A stretch of DNA of 64,000 nucleotides, from positions 104,519 through 168,518 of the forward strand of contig DCMZ01000001.1 of assembly GCA_002321895.1 (NCBI GenBank). Direction: 5' to 3'. This document shows positions 50,367 to 59,691 of the stretch, in pieces (the stretch's first letter is position 1; each line of letters opens with the position of its first letter). The translations under genes and the position numbers were made by a program. The notes beneath the pieces were generated by a model. That model saw nothing but the letters and a program-made list of their open reading frames with translations. It had not been told where the DNA came from and did no database searches. The DNA is from Bdellovibrionaceae bacterium UBA1609. Its GTDB lineage: Bacteria > Bdellovibrionota > Bdellovibrionia > Bdellovibrionales > UBA1609.

Positions 50367-51119
50367 TTAACCAAACCGCCCGGTAATATAATCCTCAGTT
50401 TGCGAATTATCTGGGTTGGTGAATATTTTTTTAGTCGCCCCAAACTCAATCAAATCGCCATTGTAAAAAAAGGCAGTATCATCTGACACTCGACCCGCTT
50501 GTTGCATATTATGAGTAACTATCACAATACAATAGTTCTTTCGCATTTCGCCAATTAATTCTTCAATACTTAAAGTGGATTTAGGATCCAATGCAGAACA
50601 AGGCTCATCCATTAAAATCACTTCCGGACTCATGGCAATAGCACGAGCAATGCAAAGCCGCTGCTGTTGCCCACCAGACAAAGCCAGGGCCGAATCATGC
50701 AATCGGTCCTTAACCTCTTTCCAAAGTGCCGCACCTTTTAACGACTTTTCTACTAACTCATCAGGATCAAACTTATAACCATTGATTTTTGGACCCCAAA
50801 TAATATTTTTATAGATCGTTTTTGGAAAGGGATTCGGTTTCTGAAAAACCATCCCAATCCGACGCCTTACCTCAGCTGGGTCCATTGATTTGCCATAGAT
50901 ATTTTGATTGCGATATTTCACTTCACCTTCAATTCGAACATTGGGAATAAAGTCATTCATTCGATTCAATGCTCGAAGCAAAGTGGATTTCCCACAGCCT
51001 GAAGGGCCTATCACAGCTGTGACCGACTTATCTTTAAAGCCTAAATTAACATGCTTAACAGCCTGAGACTCTCCATAGTAGACAGAAAGATTTTTTACTC
51101 CAAGAATAGGATCACTCAC
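50367..51119 (-). CDS. pstB: Phosphate ABC transporter ATPase PstB
   Basis: The 250-residue ABC ATPase has Walker A GPSGCGKSTLLRALNRMND, Q-loop FQKPNPFP (the PstB-typical FQ-P-PFP), signature LSGGQQQRLCIARAIA, Walker B VILMDEPCSALDP and switch His ITHNM-like VTHNM. The start is GTG, overlapping the pstA stop by 4 bases (GTGA). It powers phosphate import. Confidence 0.96.
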   Translation of the reverse strand: MSDPILGVKNLSVYYGESQAVKHVNLGFKDKSVTAVIGPSGCGKSTLLRALNRMNDFIPNVRIEGEVKYRNQNIYGKSMDPAEVRRRIGMVFQKPNPFPKTIYKNIIWGPKINGYKFDPDELVEKSLKGAALWKEVKDRLHDSALALSGGQQQRLCIARAIAMSPEVILMDEPCSALDPKSTLSIEELIGEMRKNYCIVIVTHNMQQAGRVSDDTAFFYNGDLIEFGATKKIFTNPDNSQTEDYITGRFG

Positions 51120-51967
51120 AGTTTATACCTTTGAAACTTCTCTCGAATTAACACAGCTATCGAGTTTAATGTGAATAGAAAGGCGAGTAAAACAATAATT
51201 CCAGCCGCTGCCAAGCTATGAAATTCTGGCTGAGGCCGGCCCGCCCAGTTATAGATTTGTACCGGTAAAACCGTAAACATATCAAACATATCTTCTGGTA
51301 AAAAAGCCACATAGCTGAGAGCACCAATTACAATCAAAGGAGCCGTTTCTCCCACCGCCCTGGAAATGGCCAAGATGATCCCCGTCATTATTCCTGGTAT
51401 TGCGGCTGGCAAAACCTGCCAGATAACCACTTGATAACGCCGAGCACCCATTGCAAACCCTGCTTCGCGCACCATCTGCGGAACAGCACGAATAGCTTCC
51501 TGAGACGCAATGATAATCACCGGCAACACTAAAAGCCCTAGGGTTAAACTACCAGCAAGAATACTTCGATCTAATCCCATTATACGTACAAACAAAGTGA
51601 GTCCCAACAGACCATATATGATAGACGGCATACCCGCTAAGTTCGCAATATTGAGTTTTACGAATCGTATAAAAAGAGACTTCTGAGAGGCGTACTCTTC
51701 CAAATAGATGGCTGTACCGATGCCAAATGGCACAACAAAGAGTGTGGTAATCACCATAACATAAACTGAACCCACCAATGCCGTGTAAATGCCTGCTTTT
51801 TCCGCCTTCCGGGAGGGGAAGTTAGTTATAAAATCCCAGCTGATCCAAGACATTCCCTCATAGGCTATATGAAACAAAAGAAGTGCTAAAACGCCTATGG
51901 CTCCATAAGTAGTGATTCGACAACACCACTTAAACGCCTTATTCATTCGTCTACGATGAGGCGACAT
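51116..51967 (-). CDS. pstA: Phosphate ABC transporter permease PstA
   Basis: The 283-residue permease has six hydrophobic helices and the EAA loop region (EAIRAVPQMVREAGFAMGARRYQVV in part, with GARR). MPSIIYGLLGL and ISRAVGETAPLIVIGAL are PstA-typical segments. The start overlaps the pstC stop by one base (TAATG). It forms the permease dimer with PstC. Confidence 0.95.
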   Translation of the reverse strand: MSPHRRRMNKAFKWCCRITTYGAIGVLALLLFHIAYEGMSWISWDFITNFPSRKAEKAGIYTALVGSVYVMVITTLFVVPFGIGTAIYLEEYASQKSLFIRFVKLNIANLAGMPSIIYGLLGLTLFVRIMGLDRSILAGSLTLGLLVLPVIIIASQEAIRAVPQMVREAGFAMGARRYQVVIWQVLPAAIPGIMTGIILAISRAVGETAPLIVIGALSYVAFLPEDMFDMFTVLPVQIYNWAGRPQPEFHSLAAAGIIVLLAFLFTLNSIAVLIREKFQRYKL

Positions 51968-52854
51968 TATCGAGCCTCCATTACAGGTTTTGAGAGAACA
52001 ATATTACCGATCACATTCATCATAAACGTAATTACAAACAACAATGCACCCACCACATAAACCGTTTGATATTCAATTCCCCCAGCCTGCACATCTCCAC
52101 TGGTCACCTGAACTATATAAGCGGTCATCGTTTGAATACTTTCTAGAGGGTTCGCAGTGATTTTTGGGGTGGCTCCAGCCGCTAATGTCACGGCCATGGT
52201 TTCTCCAATAGCACGGGAAATAGCTAATACAACGGCAGCCGTAATTCGAGTGCCTGCAGCTGGTATTACCACCTGAGTGATCACCTCAACTGAGTTGGCT
52301 CCTAACCCGTAGGCTCCTTCTCGCAGAGCTCTTGGGACACTTCGAAAACCATCATCCACCAGCGAGGCAATCATAGGTAGAACCATTATCGCCACAACAA
52401 TGGCCCCACTCGCGGCATTGAATATTTGAATTTCGGGAAACATAGTTTTTAAAATTGGTGTCACAAAAGTAAGGGCAAAGAACCCATACACCACAGTTGG
52501 AATACCCGCTAGAACTTCGAGAGCTGGCTTAATATAGGACCTTGTTCTATCGGTAGCATACTCATTTAAATAAGTGGCCACGAATAATCCCGCCGGCAAC
52601 GCCATTCCGATAGCGCCAAATACAATCATGAAAGTTCCGTTTACCAGAGGTAAAACACCAAAAGATTTTGGCTCTAACAATGGGGTCCATTCTTTTCCAA
52701 ATAGAAATTCACCCAAAGGGACTTGGCTAAAGAAACCAGAACTTTCTTTTGTTAACAGCACTATCACACTGACTGTTACAATCAGTGTGATAAGAACTAA
52801 TGCTAAAAGTAGATATTTAAAACCTTGATCTAAGGCTTTACTCAACGGAGTCAA
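51967..52854 (-). CDS. pstC: Phosphate ABC transporter permease PstC
   Basis: The 295-residue permease has six helices, GIPTVVYGFFALTFVTP, the EAA region (RSVPRALREGAYGLGANSVEV in part) and ISRAIGETMAVTLAAG. The proposed start is TTG at 52854, within the end of pstS (17-base overlap). Such coupled starts are common in pst operons. It forms the membrane channel with PstA. Confidence 0.94.
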   Translation of the reverse strand: MTPLSKALDQGFKYLLLALVLITLIVTVSVIVLLTKESSGFFSQVPLGEFLFGKEWTPLLEPKSFGVLPLVNGTFMIVFGAIGMALPAGLFVATYLNEYATDRTRSYIKPALEVLAGIPTVVYGFFALTFVTPILKTMFPEIQIFNAASGAIVVAIMVLPMIASLVDDGFRSVPRALREGAYGLGANSVEVITQVVIPAAGTRITAAVVLAISRAIGETMAVTLAAGATPKITANPLESIQTMTAYIVQVTSGDVQAGGIEYQTVYVVGALLFVITFMMNVIGNIVLSKPVMEAR

Positions 52855-53776
52855 CCCGAACGCTTCCTAAGGTCTCTACAAGTTTTAAAGACTTCTGGTA
52901 TTCGCTGTCCGGAAGCGGAACATACCCTACATCTTTCACTAAACGAGCTGCACTTTTCAAATAGTGACGGGTGAATTCGAAAACACTTTTATTCGCTTTT
53001 AATGAATCCGGATTTACATAGATAAACACGGGACGCGCTAACGGCTTGTAACTACCATCATTGATCGACGAGAGCGATGGAGCAATAGCCGTTGAGGTTT
53101 CAGTGAGTTTAACAGGGATGGCCTTAATTCTTCCCTTGTTTTCCGTGTAGTAAGCGAACCCAAAATAAGCCATTGCGTATTTGTCACTCACTACGCCTTG
53201 AACCAACATATTGTCATCTTCAGACTTTGTGTAGTTACTGCGACTGTGATGAGCTTTACCATTTATAGCATGAGTGAAATACTCAAAAGTACCTGAATCA
53301 GTACCGGGTCCGTAGAGACGAATCGGCTTATCTGGCCAAGTCGGACGCACATCTTTCCAAGTTGTAACCTTACTTCCTGGCTGCCAAATCTTTTTTAGCT
53401 CAGAAACCGTAATGTCAGTGGCCCAATCATTATCTTTATTGATGACTACAGAAATTCCATCATAGGCCACGGGAATCTCTTTGAACTTTATTTGATTTTT
53501 TTTAGCCAGTGAAATCTCTTTCTCTTTTATAGTTCGGGATGCATTGTTAATGTCCGTTTCGCCATTTAGATATTTTTTGAATCCGCCGCCAGTACCAGAA
53601 ACGCCAATAGCTACTCGAACTCGAGGTTGAATATTACGAAAATCCTCAGCCACTGCTTCTGTAATAGGAAAAACAGTACTAGATCCATCGATCATAACAC
53701 GACCCTTTAAGGCCGCTTCTGCATGAATTGAAAAGCTCAAAAAACTTAGACAAATAAATAACATTGCGCGAATCAT
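52838..53776 (-). CDS. pstS: Phosphate-binding periplasmic protein PstS
   Basis: The 312-residue protein has a signal peptide (LFICLSFLSFSIHAEA) and the PstS phosphate-binding residues: MIDGSSTVFPITEAVAEDF, GVSGTGGGFKKYLNGETDI in part, and GPGTDSGTFEYF. The ATG at 53776 follows GGGGGATAAG; an upstream ATG at 53788 would add four residues. It delivers phosphate to PstCA. Repeats of CTAAT and a TATAGT box lie upstream. Confidence 0.94.
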   Translation of the reverse strand: MIRAMLFICLSFLSFSIHAEAALKGRVMIDGSSTVFPITEAVAEDFRNIQPRVRVAIGVSGTGGGFKKYLNGETDINNASRTIKEKEISLAKKNQIKFKEIPVAYDGISVVINKDNDWATDITVSELKKIWQPGSKVTTWKDVRPTWPDKPIRLYGPGTDSGTFEYFTHAINGKAHHSRSNYTKSEDDNMLVQGVVSDKYAMAYFGFAYYTENKGRIKAIPVKLTETSTAIAPSLSSINDGSYKPLARPVFIYVNPDSLKANKSVFEFTRHYLKSAARLVKDVGYVPLPDSEYQKSLKLVETLGSVRVDSVE

Positions 53777-53806
53777 CTTATCCCCCATCTCGCAAAATTT
53801 TGGCTC

Positions 53807-53863
53807 ACTATATAGGTATACATAGCACTGGACCTTACATTAGTATTATTAGGATTGTATTAG
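53807..53863 (-). promoter_or_regulatory. pstS promoter with possible PhoB repeats
   Basis: On the minus strand TATAGT (53807-53812) has no -35 match, but CTAAT occurs three times (53839-53843, 53848-53852, 53859-53863), 9 and 11 bases apart, at the distance expected for activator sites replacing a -35. The repeats run into the phoR stop codon. They do not match the E. coli Pho box (CTGTCAT), so PhoB binding is inference. Confidence 0.4.
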
Positions 53864-55662
53864 TTGATGAATTGTTTTCTCACTGGGATTTTAAACTGAA
53901 AATGGCTGCCCTGCCCTACCTCAGAGTTCACTGTTACCTCCCCAGCATGAACAAGGGCTATATGCTTAACAATTGCCAATCCAAGGCCAGAACCGCCTTC
54001 TCGTCGATTTCTGGCCTCATCCACTCGATAAAAACGCTCAAACAACCTGGGAATATGCTTCTTGTCGATACCCACCCCAGAATCCTTCACATGGAAAATA
54101 TGGAATCCACCTTCTTCAGTGAGGAACACCTTAACTGTGCCATCAGGAGGGGTATAGTACAGAGCATTGATCACCAAATTGCTTAATGCCTGAATAAGCA
54201 GTCCCCGCATCCCCTGAACGACAACCTCAGTATCCTCAAAAAGCATAACCACTTGCTTTTCTTTAGCCAGATCCAAGTAACGGCCTTTAATTTCAGCAAA
54301 AAGCTCCTGAACTTCGATGGCTTCCAACCCAGCCCCTTCAGCTCCGGTTTCATTTTCCACACGAGACAGCTCAAGAAGATCATTCACCATGGATTCTAGA
54401 CCGCTAGAATGCTTAAAAATGGTGGAGATAAATTGCTTTTGCATAGGTGGAGTCATGTCTTCCGATGAATTGAGCAAAGTTTCCGCATACCCCTGTATGG
54501 AGGTCAAAGGAGTCCGCAGCTCATGAGAAACATTAGCCACAAAATCCTTACGCAAATCTTCTAACTTCTTCATCTTAGTAACATCTGTGATAACGATCAC
54601 AATACCCGTTTTCTCACCCGACGGCTGCACCAATGGTCTACTTTTTAAATTGAGAAAGGTGTATTTATCATCTAATAGCAGCTTTAAACTCTCTTCATAG
54701 GCCACATTTTTTGAAAGAGCCGACTGAACAAACACCTCTATTTCCGGAATTCGAATCACCTCTTGCACTCGTCGTCCCTCGTAAGGTTGTTCGATGGGGA
54801 CATCAAAAATTTTATGCGCAATATGATTCATTTCAATGATCTTACCCACATTAGAAACAGCTAAGACTCCTTCAGACAAACTGGACAAAATGATATCTTT
54901 TTGCATTTTATCATCCGTAATCTGTTGAAGCCTTTTCTTTAGCTGCCCGGCCATTTTGTTCATGGCTCTCCCTAAAGCATCCACTTCCAAGGACATCAAA
55001 GGGTTGATTAAAGCCCTTTTGGTAAAATCACCCCTAGAGATTCTTAAAGCTTGGTAACGCAACTTTTCCAGTGGTCGACTTAAGTTTCTCGCGACCCACC
55101 AAGAAATCACCGCCAAGGCAATGGCCAATACGAAACACACCGCTAAAATTTTAAAATAGACATTCCATAAGCTGGCATAAATCTCTTTTAAGCTTCGAGA
55201 AATCTGCAGAACTCCAATCACTTGGCCATCTCGCCTCAAAGCCTTCGCGTAAAAAGCGTATTCAATGTTATCTTCTCTTGAATAACGAATGGATTTGGCT
55301 TCACCCACTTGCATCGCAGACAAAATTTCCTGATTCAGAGACATATTCGGGTAGTTCTCAATAGATCCTTCACTCGAAGCGACGACCACTCCGTTAGGAG
55401 TCAAGATCACCATCCGACTCTTAAAAAGGTGACCTAGCTCCTTGAGATTTTTATCAACAATTTTATATTCTTCTTGATAGAGGCTTTCCGAGAGCTCCCT
55501 ATCTACTAAGCTCATCTGATTTTTTATGGTTGAATCTTGGAAGGAAACAAGACTCTGCTTTAAAGTCAGATAGAAATGCACCGCCACCACAAAAAGGGAG
55601 CCAATAGATATGACCATAAATGCGGGATAGAGCTGCCAAAAGAGCGGACGTCGCGAATTCAT
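53860..55662 (-). CDS. phoR: Phosphate-regulon sensor kinase PhoR
   Basis: The 600-residue kinase has an N-terminal helix, an extracytoplasmic loop (about 35-165), a second helix, HAMP (NLSRPLEKLRYQ), a PAS-like region (ILSSLSEGVLAVSN), HisKA with FVANVSHELRTPLTSIQGYAETLL in part (phospho-acceptor His in SHELRTPL), and HATPase boxes NLVINALYYTPPDG, DSGVGIDKKHIPRLFERFYRVDEAR and GGSGLGLAIVKHI. It overlaps phoB by 4 bases (ATGA). It is longer than E. coli PhoR, mainly by its periplasmic loop. Confidence 0.95.
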   Translation of the reverse strand: MNSRRPLFWQLYPAFMVISIGSLFVVAVHFYLTLKQSLVSFQDSTIKNQMSLVDRELSESLYQEEYKIVDKNLKELGHLFKSRMVILTPNGVVVASSEGSIENYPNMSLNQEILSAMQVGEAKSIRYSREDNIEYAFYAKALRRDGQVIGVLQISRSLKEIYASLWNVYFKILAVCFVLAIALAVISWWVARNLSRPLEKLRYQALRISRGDFTKRALINPLMSLEVDALGRAMNKMAGQLKKRLQQITDDKMQKDIILSSLSEGVLAVSNVGKIIEMNHIAHKIFDVPIEQPYEGRRVQEVIRIPEIEVFVQSALSKNVAYEESLKLLLDDKYTFLNLKSRPLVQPSGEKTGIVIVITDVTKMKKLEDLRKDFVANVSHELRTPLTSIQGYAETLLNSSEDMTPPMQKQFISTIFKHSSGLESMVNDLLELSRVENETGAEGAGLEAIEVQELFAEIKGRYLDLAKEKQVVMLFEDTEVVVQGMRGLLIQALSNLVINALYYTPPDGTVKVFLTEEGGFHIFHVKDSGVGIDKKHIPRLFERFYRVDEARNRREGGSGLGLAIVKHIALVHAGEVTVNSEVGQGSHFQFKIPVRKQFIN

Positions 55663-56360
55663 TCGTCCTTAAATCTGTAACCCACTCCACGCACTGTCTC
55701 TATGTGCGAACCCACGGGTCCCATTTTCTTTCTAAGGCCTACCATCTGGAAATCGATGGTTCGGTCGGTTACAGCGTAATCTTGGCCATGAATAGCATTC
55801 ACAATTTGCCCTCGGGTAAACACCCAACCCGGTTTTTGAGCCAGAAAAGTTAAAATTTGGAATTCGGTGTTAGTCAATTTGACCGGCTCATCATCAATAG
55901 TTACCTCATGACGACCCTTGTGGATTCGCATTGCTCCCACCTCAATCATTTCGGAATCTTCCTGATGCCCTTCAGGTTCATCATAAGAACGACGTAATAG
56001 AGCCTTTACTCTGGCTACAAGGACTTGGGGACTGAATGGTTTTGTCAAATAATCATCGGCGCCCATTTCTAAGCCCCGGACAATGTCCTTTTCTTCACCT
56101 TTGGCCGTAACAAACATCACGGGAACGGCTTTCAACTCTTCGGAGGATTTCATTTGGGAACAAATGTCTAATCCAGACATCCCCGGCAACATCAGGTCTA
56201 AGATAGCAACATGAGGTTTTGCGTTTTTAAGAGCTTGCAAGCCATCTGGTCCATTGGAAAACCCATAGACCTTAAATCCGGCCATCTTTAAATTGAAGCG
56301 GATTAGCTCCAAGATATCGTCATCATCTTCCACAACATAAATAATGGGTTCGTTGCTCAC
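55659..56360 (-). CDS. phoB: Phosphate-regulon response regulator PhoB
   Basis: The 233-residue protein is an OmpR-family regulator: VVEDDDDILELIRFNLKMAGF, VAILDLMLPGMSGLDICSQMK (phosphorylation Asp), PVMFVTAKG and LTKPFSPQVLVARV, then a winged helix with VKLTNTEFQILTFLAQKPGWVFTR in part. The start is GTG 56360, chosen because AAGGGG is 6-7 bases upstream and the length becomes that of PhoB (about 230); upstream ATGs would add 20-30 unconserved residues. It heads the phoBR-pst-phoU operon. Confidence 0.93.
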   Translation of the reverse strand: MSNEPIIYVVEDDDDILELIRFNLKMAGFKVYGFSNGPDGLQALKNAKPHVAILDLMLPGMSGLDICSQMKSSEELKAVPVMFVTAKGEEKDIVRGLEMGADDYLTKPFSPQVLVARVKALLRRSYDEPEGHQEDSEMIEVGAMRIHKGRHEVTIDDEPVKLTNTEFQILTFLAQKPGWVFTRGQIVNAIHGQDYAVTDRTIDFQMVGLRKKMGPVGSHIETVRGVGYRFKDE

Positions 56361-56396
56361 GCCAGTCCCCTTCCCGTTCCGGTGCATTTTGCCGCT

Positions 56397-56426
56397 ACTA
56401 TATAGCAAAGTCGGCATTCATTGAAA
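56397..56426 (-). promoter_or_regulatory. phoB promoter
   Basis: On the minus strand TTTCAA (56421-56426) and TATAGT (56397-56402) are 18 bases apart. The -10 context CTATATAGT is identical to that of the pstS promoter. Confidence 0.5.
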
Positions 56427-56488
56427 CGTTTATATATTAGATGATTATGAGTGGCGTGAGGTACACCTACAAAAAAGACAACCTGCGT

Positions 56489-56782
56489 CTACCTTCTACA
56501 GCTAATTCTCACTGTTCTTGGAGCATAGATCCCGAAGGTAACGCCCGTAAGTACAACATCCTTTAAAGTCTGCTTTACTTCTACCCGGGAGAGTTGAGAT
56601 CTTTTAGCATTGCATATTTCAGTAGCATTGATTTGAGCTTCCTGTCCAATTCCACCGAACCAAAAACCTTGTGTCTCTTCAAAAGAAGGTGGTCCCGTGA
56701 GATCTCCTTGTACGTAAACACGTTGAGTGGCACAGCCAAGGCTCAATCCAGAAAGTATAACAATTAGAATCCAGTTTTTCAC
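56489..56782 (-). CDS. Bor-family lipoprotein
   Basis: The 97-residue lipoprotein (signal plus lipobox LSLGC, Cys17) resembles lambda Bor/Iss: FWFGGIGQ, ATEICNAK, VETQQT-like VEVKQTLKDVVL, and GVTFGIYAPRTVRISC at the C-terminus. Bor is a phage-encoded outer-membrane lipoprotein associated with serum resistance. The GTG at 56782 is chosen because AAGGAG is 8 bases upstream; it also gives the family length of 97. No phage genes are nearby, and homologues occur in bacterial chromosomes, so this is probably resident. Confidence 0.75.
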   Translation of the reverse strand: MKNWILIVILSGLSLGCATQRVYVQGDLTGPPSFEETQGFWFGGIGQEAQINATEICNAKRSQLSRVEVKQTLKDVVLTGVTFGIYAPRTVRISCRR

Positions 56783-56802
56783 AGTCGCTCCTTTATTCAC
56801 AA

Positions 56803-57324
56803 TTAATAAGTTCTATAAGTATAGGGATTGTAACCCCATTGATTGTTTTGCTGGTACCCGTAAGGACGGTAACTTCCTGAAGGCTGTTGATATTGATAAC
56901 CGGTATTATAACCTTGGTAATACTGTTGAATGTAGCTGGGGACAGAAAATCCGCACTCTATTCGAATTCCATTTTCCATCACCCGATAGCCTCGTTTTCT
57001 ATCTTCCATATTACATCTGCTATTCGAGCAATATTGTCTTTGCCCGGAAGAGTCGGTATTATAGCCGACAATCTCATCGCCACCCGTACATACATTTAAA
57101 AACACTCGATATTGAATGCTGTTAAGGTCTTCAATGCATGAGTAATTTTGACGACCATGCCCATCCGTGTAGACGTCTTCCACAGGATCATAGAACAGTC
57201 CATAGCAAGATCTTGGAGTGCCTTTTTCTTTTTTCTCAGACAATCCCAACTGCTCGCCCAGCTCACCACAGCCGGAAAGCATCGACGCAAAAATCACAAA
57301 CATAATTACTAGAGACGATTTCAT
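56803..57324 (-). CDS. Lipoprotein with Tyr/Gln/Pro-rich C-terminus
   Basis: The 173-residue protein has a lipoprotein signal (MFVIFASMLSGC, Cys19). The mature part contains several Cys (RSCYGLFYD, YSCIEDL, CTGGDEIVGY, YCSNSRCNME, IECGF), suggesting disulphides, and a terminal low-complexity tail of Tyr, Gln, Asn and Pro (QQYYQGYNTGYQYQQPSGS). The ATG at 57324 follows AAGGAG. It lies 20 bases upstream of the Bor-like gene on the same strand, so they form an operon of two lipoproteins. No family is recognised. Confidence 0.65.
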   Translation of the reverse strand: MKSSLVIMFVIFASMLSGCGELGEQLGLSEKKEKGTPRSCYGLFYDPVEDVYTDGHGRQNYSCIEDLNSIQYRVFLNVCTGGDEIVGYNTDSSGQRQYCSNSRCNMEDRKRGYRVMENGIRIECGFSVPSYIQQYYQGYNTGYQYQQPSGSYRPYGYQQNNQWGYNPYTYRTY

Positions 57325-57561
57325 GTCGCCAAATCTCCTTATTAGGATTTTTCTCACGCCCAAAGTATTCCAAGACCTGTGCCATCAAAATTCACGCTCA
57401 AATGGCCGCACTTTTGAGATGAGAATCCAATACATAAAAGGATTACATGCTCTGGCCAGTGATTCGTCACCCTATAAACCATTGAAATTATTGAATTCGT
57501 CAATTCTGTGGACGGCAAAAAAAATTTAAGATTTGCAGCGTATAGTTCCGATACAGGTAGT

Positions 57562-59691
57562 ATGAAAAAGGTCTTTATTTTCAGCTTGTTAATAGCATTC
57601 ACTGGAATCACACCCACTGTCTACGGGCAATACGCCAACTTTGGTGTGAGTGGTGGAGTCAGCTTAGACGCTCTTCTCTATGCCGGTATCGGCGGCAGTG
57701 CCAGTGGCGACCTTGGGATGCAGTCCCACCTCCTGTCCATGCAGGCCCAGGCGGTTTGCCCGGCAGTACCCTTGAGATGTTGGAATCAATACGTCCCTTC
57801 TCCCAATGGAAACTTATTTTTACAGCTTGGAATGGGATTGGGTGGACTTGTTGGAGATGCAGATAACTGGCGTTACATAAGCCCTAGGGAAAGTAGCGGC
57901 AGCAGTCGAGGAAGTTGGTATAGCCGATATAACCTAAGCGGATCTCGCAGTGGACGTGGCGGAAGTTCTAGATCAAGAAGCTGGTCCCTATCGGGATCAG
58001 GATCACGCGGAGGTTCAGATTCACTCACAAGCTCTATTTCCATCACTGGTAGTCGATCCGGAAGAGACAATGATTCCAATGGGTCATCGATAAGACAAAC
58101 CGGATCAAGGAGTGGAAGCCAGATTCGGAATACCAACACCAATATCAATATCAACATTAATCGAAATGGAAACCGAGAAGGTACCGGTAGTGGTGGCGAC
58201 CCAAGTATAGTGCAAACGGGTCAACGCGACGGTAATTCTAATTCTAATTCTAATAGCAATGGCGACGGTAACTCAACCATCACTCGAACAGGTGATCGTG
58301 AAGGCACTAGCACAGGCGGTGATCCAAGAATAGTTCAAAATGGATCTCGCGATGGCGATGGCGATGGCGATGGCGATGGCGACAATGACCCAAATCAGGG
58401 TGGTGATCAAACTAATGTACGCCGTGACCAGAACCGCGAAGGCCGTGGCAATAATGACTTCATTATAGGCCGCAACCCCCCTCGATTGGGAAGCGACATA
58501 ATTAATGGTGGCGAAGATGGTGACGATAGTGACGAGGAAGTGGAAGCAGCTCCTGTTGATTCTGGTTTCTGCCCCGACGGAGTCTGTACTCCCGATCCCA
58601 ACCCAGGGATAGGATCAGATACAGGACGAGATATTGTCGATGCTGTAACTCCTGAGTCGAACACTTGTGAACCTAACACTTATAATATGTTTCCCGGAGA
58701 AACTCTTGAATCTGAACTTAAAGTCAGTGATGAGGTCAGTAAATGCATTGAGCGGGCCATGTTTCTAAATATGAAAAAAGCCGGCGGTCCCAAATCTCAA
58801 ACTTTTAACAAATGTGAATCTGCTACTGGAAAGCCGGACGCCAATGACAGCAAATACAAACCTTGTATTAACGATTTCTATGTAAATAAAGTCGTTAAAA
58901 GCTATAAACAGGCCTATCAATGTATTAAGGCTGTGAACCCAAGTGTGAACTTGAAAGATATGCTACCCATGTTTAACCATGAATCTCGATTTCATGTAAA
59001 TCAGATCAATATAGAAACTTCTATGAACAGCGTAGGAATCACACAATTGGTTGCCGAAATAAATCCAGAAACGCAAAAATTTGACAACTTACTTCTAGGC
59101 GATGTGCAAGGTCGAATTCAAAGACTGAAAACTCAAGCCGCTTGTAATGGGTTTAGTTCACATTTTAGCCAGTCCGTATTTAAAGCCATCGGCCAAAGTA
59201 AATGTCAGCTCATTCATCCTTCGGTGAACCCAGAACGAGCCATGATCTATGGTCAATTTGCCTATGTCATCGCTAAAGAATACGTAACGAATAACTTTCG
59301 ATCAAATAATTCAAAAGCCTGCCCACACGAAATGTCTTCTGCAGATCGAGCCATGGTTCGAAAGCATGCCGACAAACTAGGAATGATAGGTTACCACCGT
59401 GGTGCCGGAAAGCTAAACTCAGCTATTTGCACCTATGCGCGCCAAAAAGGGAGCCCACTCACCGATGCTGATTTCAGATTTGAAAGCGGCAAATCGTTGG
59501 GGCCATTTTTTACAAAAATGACTGATGCTGCAGGTGTCGACTATGCTGATGAAATCCACACCGAGCTTTGGGGCCTAGAGAACAATAGACAGGTCTATAA
59601 AAATAATCGCAATGTTACTAGAAGTGCTGCCGAAGAGATCAGCACTCGATTTCAAACGGATAAAGGAGCGCTATCATGCTCCGCCTTCTAA
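57562..59691 (+). CDS. Exported lytic-transglycosylase-like protein with long low-complexity region
   Basis: The 709-residue protein has a signal peptide (MKKVFIFSLLIAFTGITPTV, cleavage near YGQ). About residues 110-340 are low-complexity: Ser/Gly/Arg repeats (GSRSGRGGSSRSRSWS), Asn/Ile/Asn strings, then near-repeats of a unit such as GTGSGGDPSIVQTGQRDG and GTSTGGDPRIVQNGSRDG and DG-repeats. The C-terminal 300 residues contain LPMFNHESRFHVNQ and VGITQLVAE, the E-S-R-F and G-x-x-Q segments of SLT lytic transglycosylases, plus paired Cys. It may act on peptidoglycan at the cell surface. Start selection rests on the signal peptide. Confidence 0.65.
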   Translation: MKKVFIFSLLIAFTGITPTVYGQYANFGVSGGVSLDALLYAGIGGSASGDLGMQSHLLSMQAQAVCPAVPLRCWNQYVPSPNGNLFLQLGMGLGGLVGDADNWRYISPRESSGSSRGSWYSRYNLSGSRSGRGGSSRSRSWSLSGSGSRGGSDSLTSSISITGSRSGRDNDSNGSSIRQTGSRSGSQIRNTNTNINININRNGNREGTGSGGDPSIVQTGQRDGNSNSNSNSNGDGNSTITRTGDREGTSTGGDPRIVQNGSRDGDGDGDGDGDNDPNQGGDQTNVRRDQNREGRGNNDFIIGRNPPRLGSDIINGGEDGDDSDEEVEAAPVDSGFCPDGVCTPDPNPGIGSDTGRDIVDAVTPESNTCEPNTYNMFPGETLESELKVSDEVSKCIERAMFLNMKKAGGPKSQTFNKCESATGKPDANDSKYKPCINDFYVNKVVKSYKQAYQCIKAVNPSVNLKDMLPMFNHESRFHVNQINIETSMNSVGITQLVAEINPETQKFDNLLLGDVQGRIQRLKTQAACNGFSSHFSQSVFKAIGQSKCQLIHPSVNPERAMIYGQFAYVIAKEYVTNNFRSNNSKACPHEMSSADRAMVRKHADKLGMIGYHRGAGKLNSAICTYARQKGSPLTDADFRFESGKSLGPFFTKMTDAAGVDYADEIHTELWGLENNRQVYKNNRNVTRSAAEEISTRFQTDKGALSCSAF
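58233..58254. repeat. TAATTC hexanucleotide repeat in coding sequence
   Basis: TAATTC occurs three times in tandem and then TAAT, encoding an Asn-Ser string. Six-base units keep the frame, so changes in copy number alter length only. Confidence 0.8.
58351..58380. repeat. GATGGC hexanucleotide repeat, five copies
   Basis: Five perfect GATGGC units encode (Asp-Gly)5. Loss or gain of units would keep the reading frame and change linker length. Confidence 0.85.

Noticed and set aside
18407..57490. 16-base word ATAAACCATTGAAATT present upstream of two exported-protein genes (18407 and about 57474)
   Set aside because: Roughly one such match is expected by chance in a window of this size, and its distance to the genes differs.
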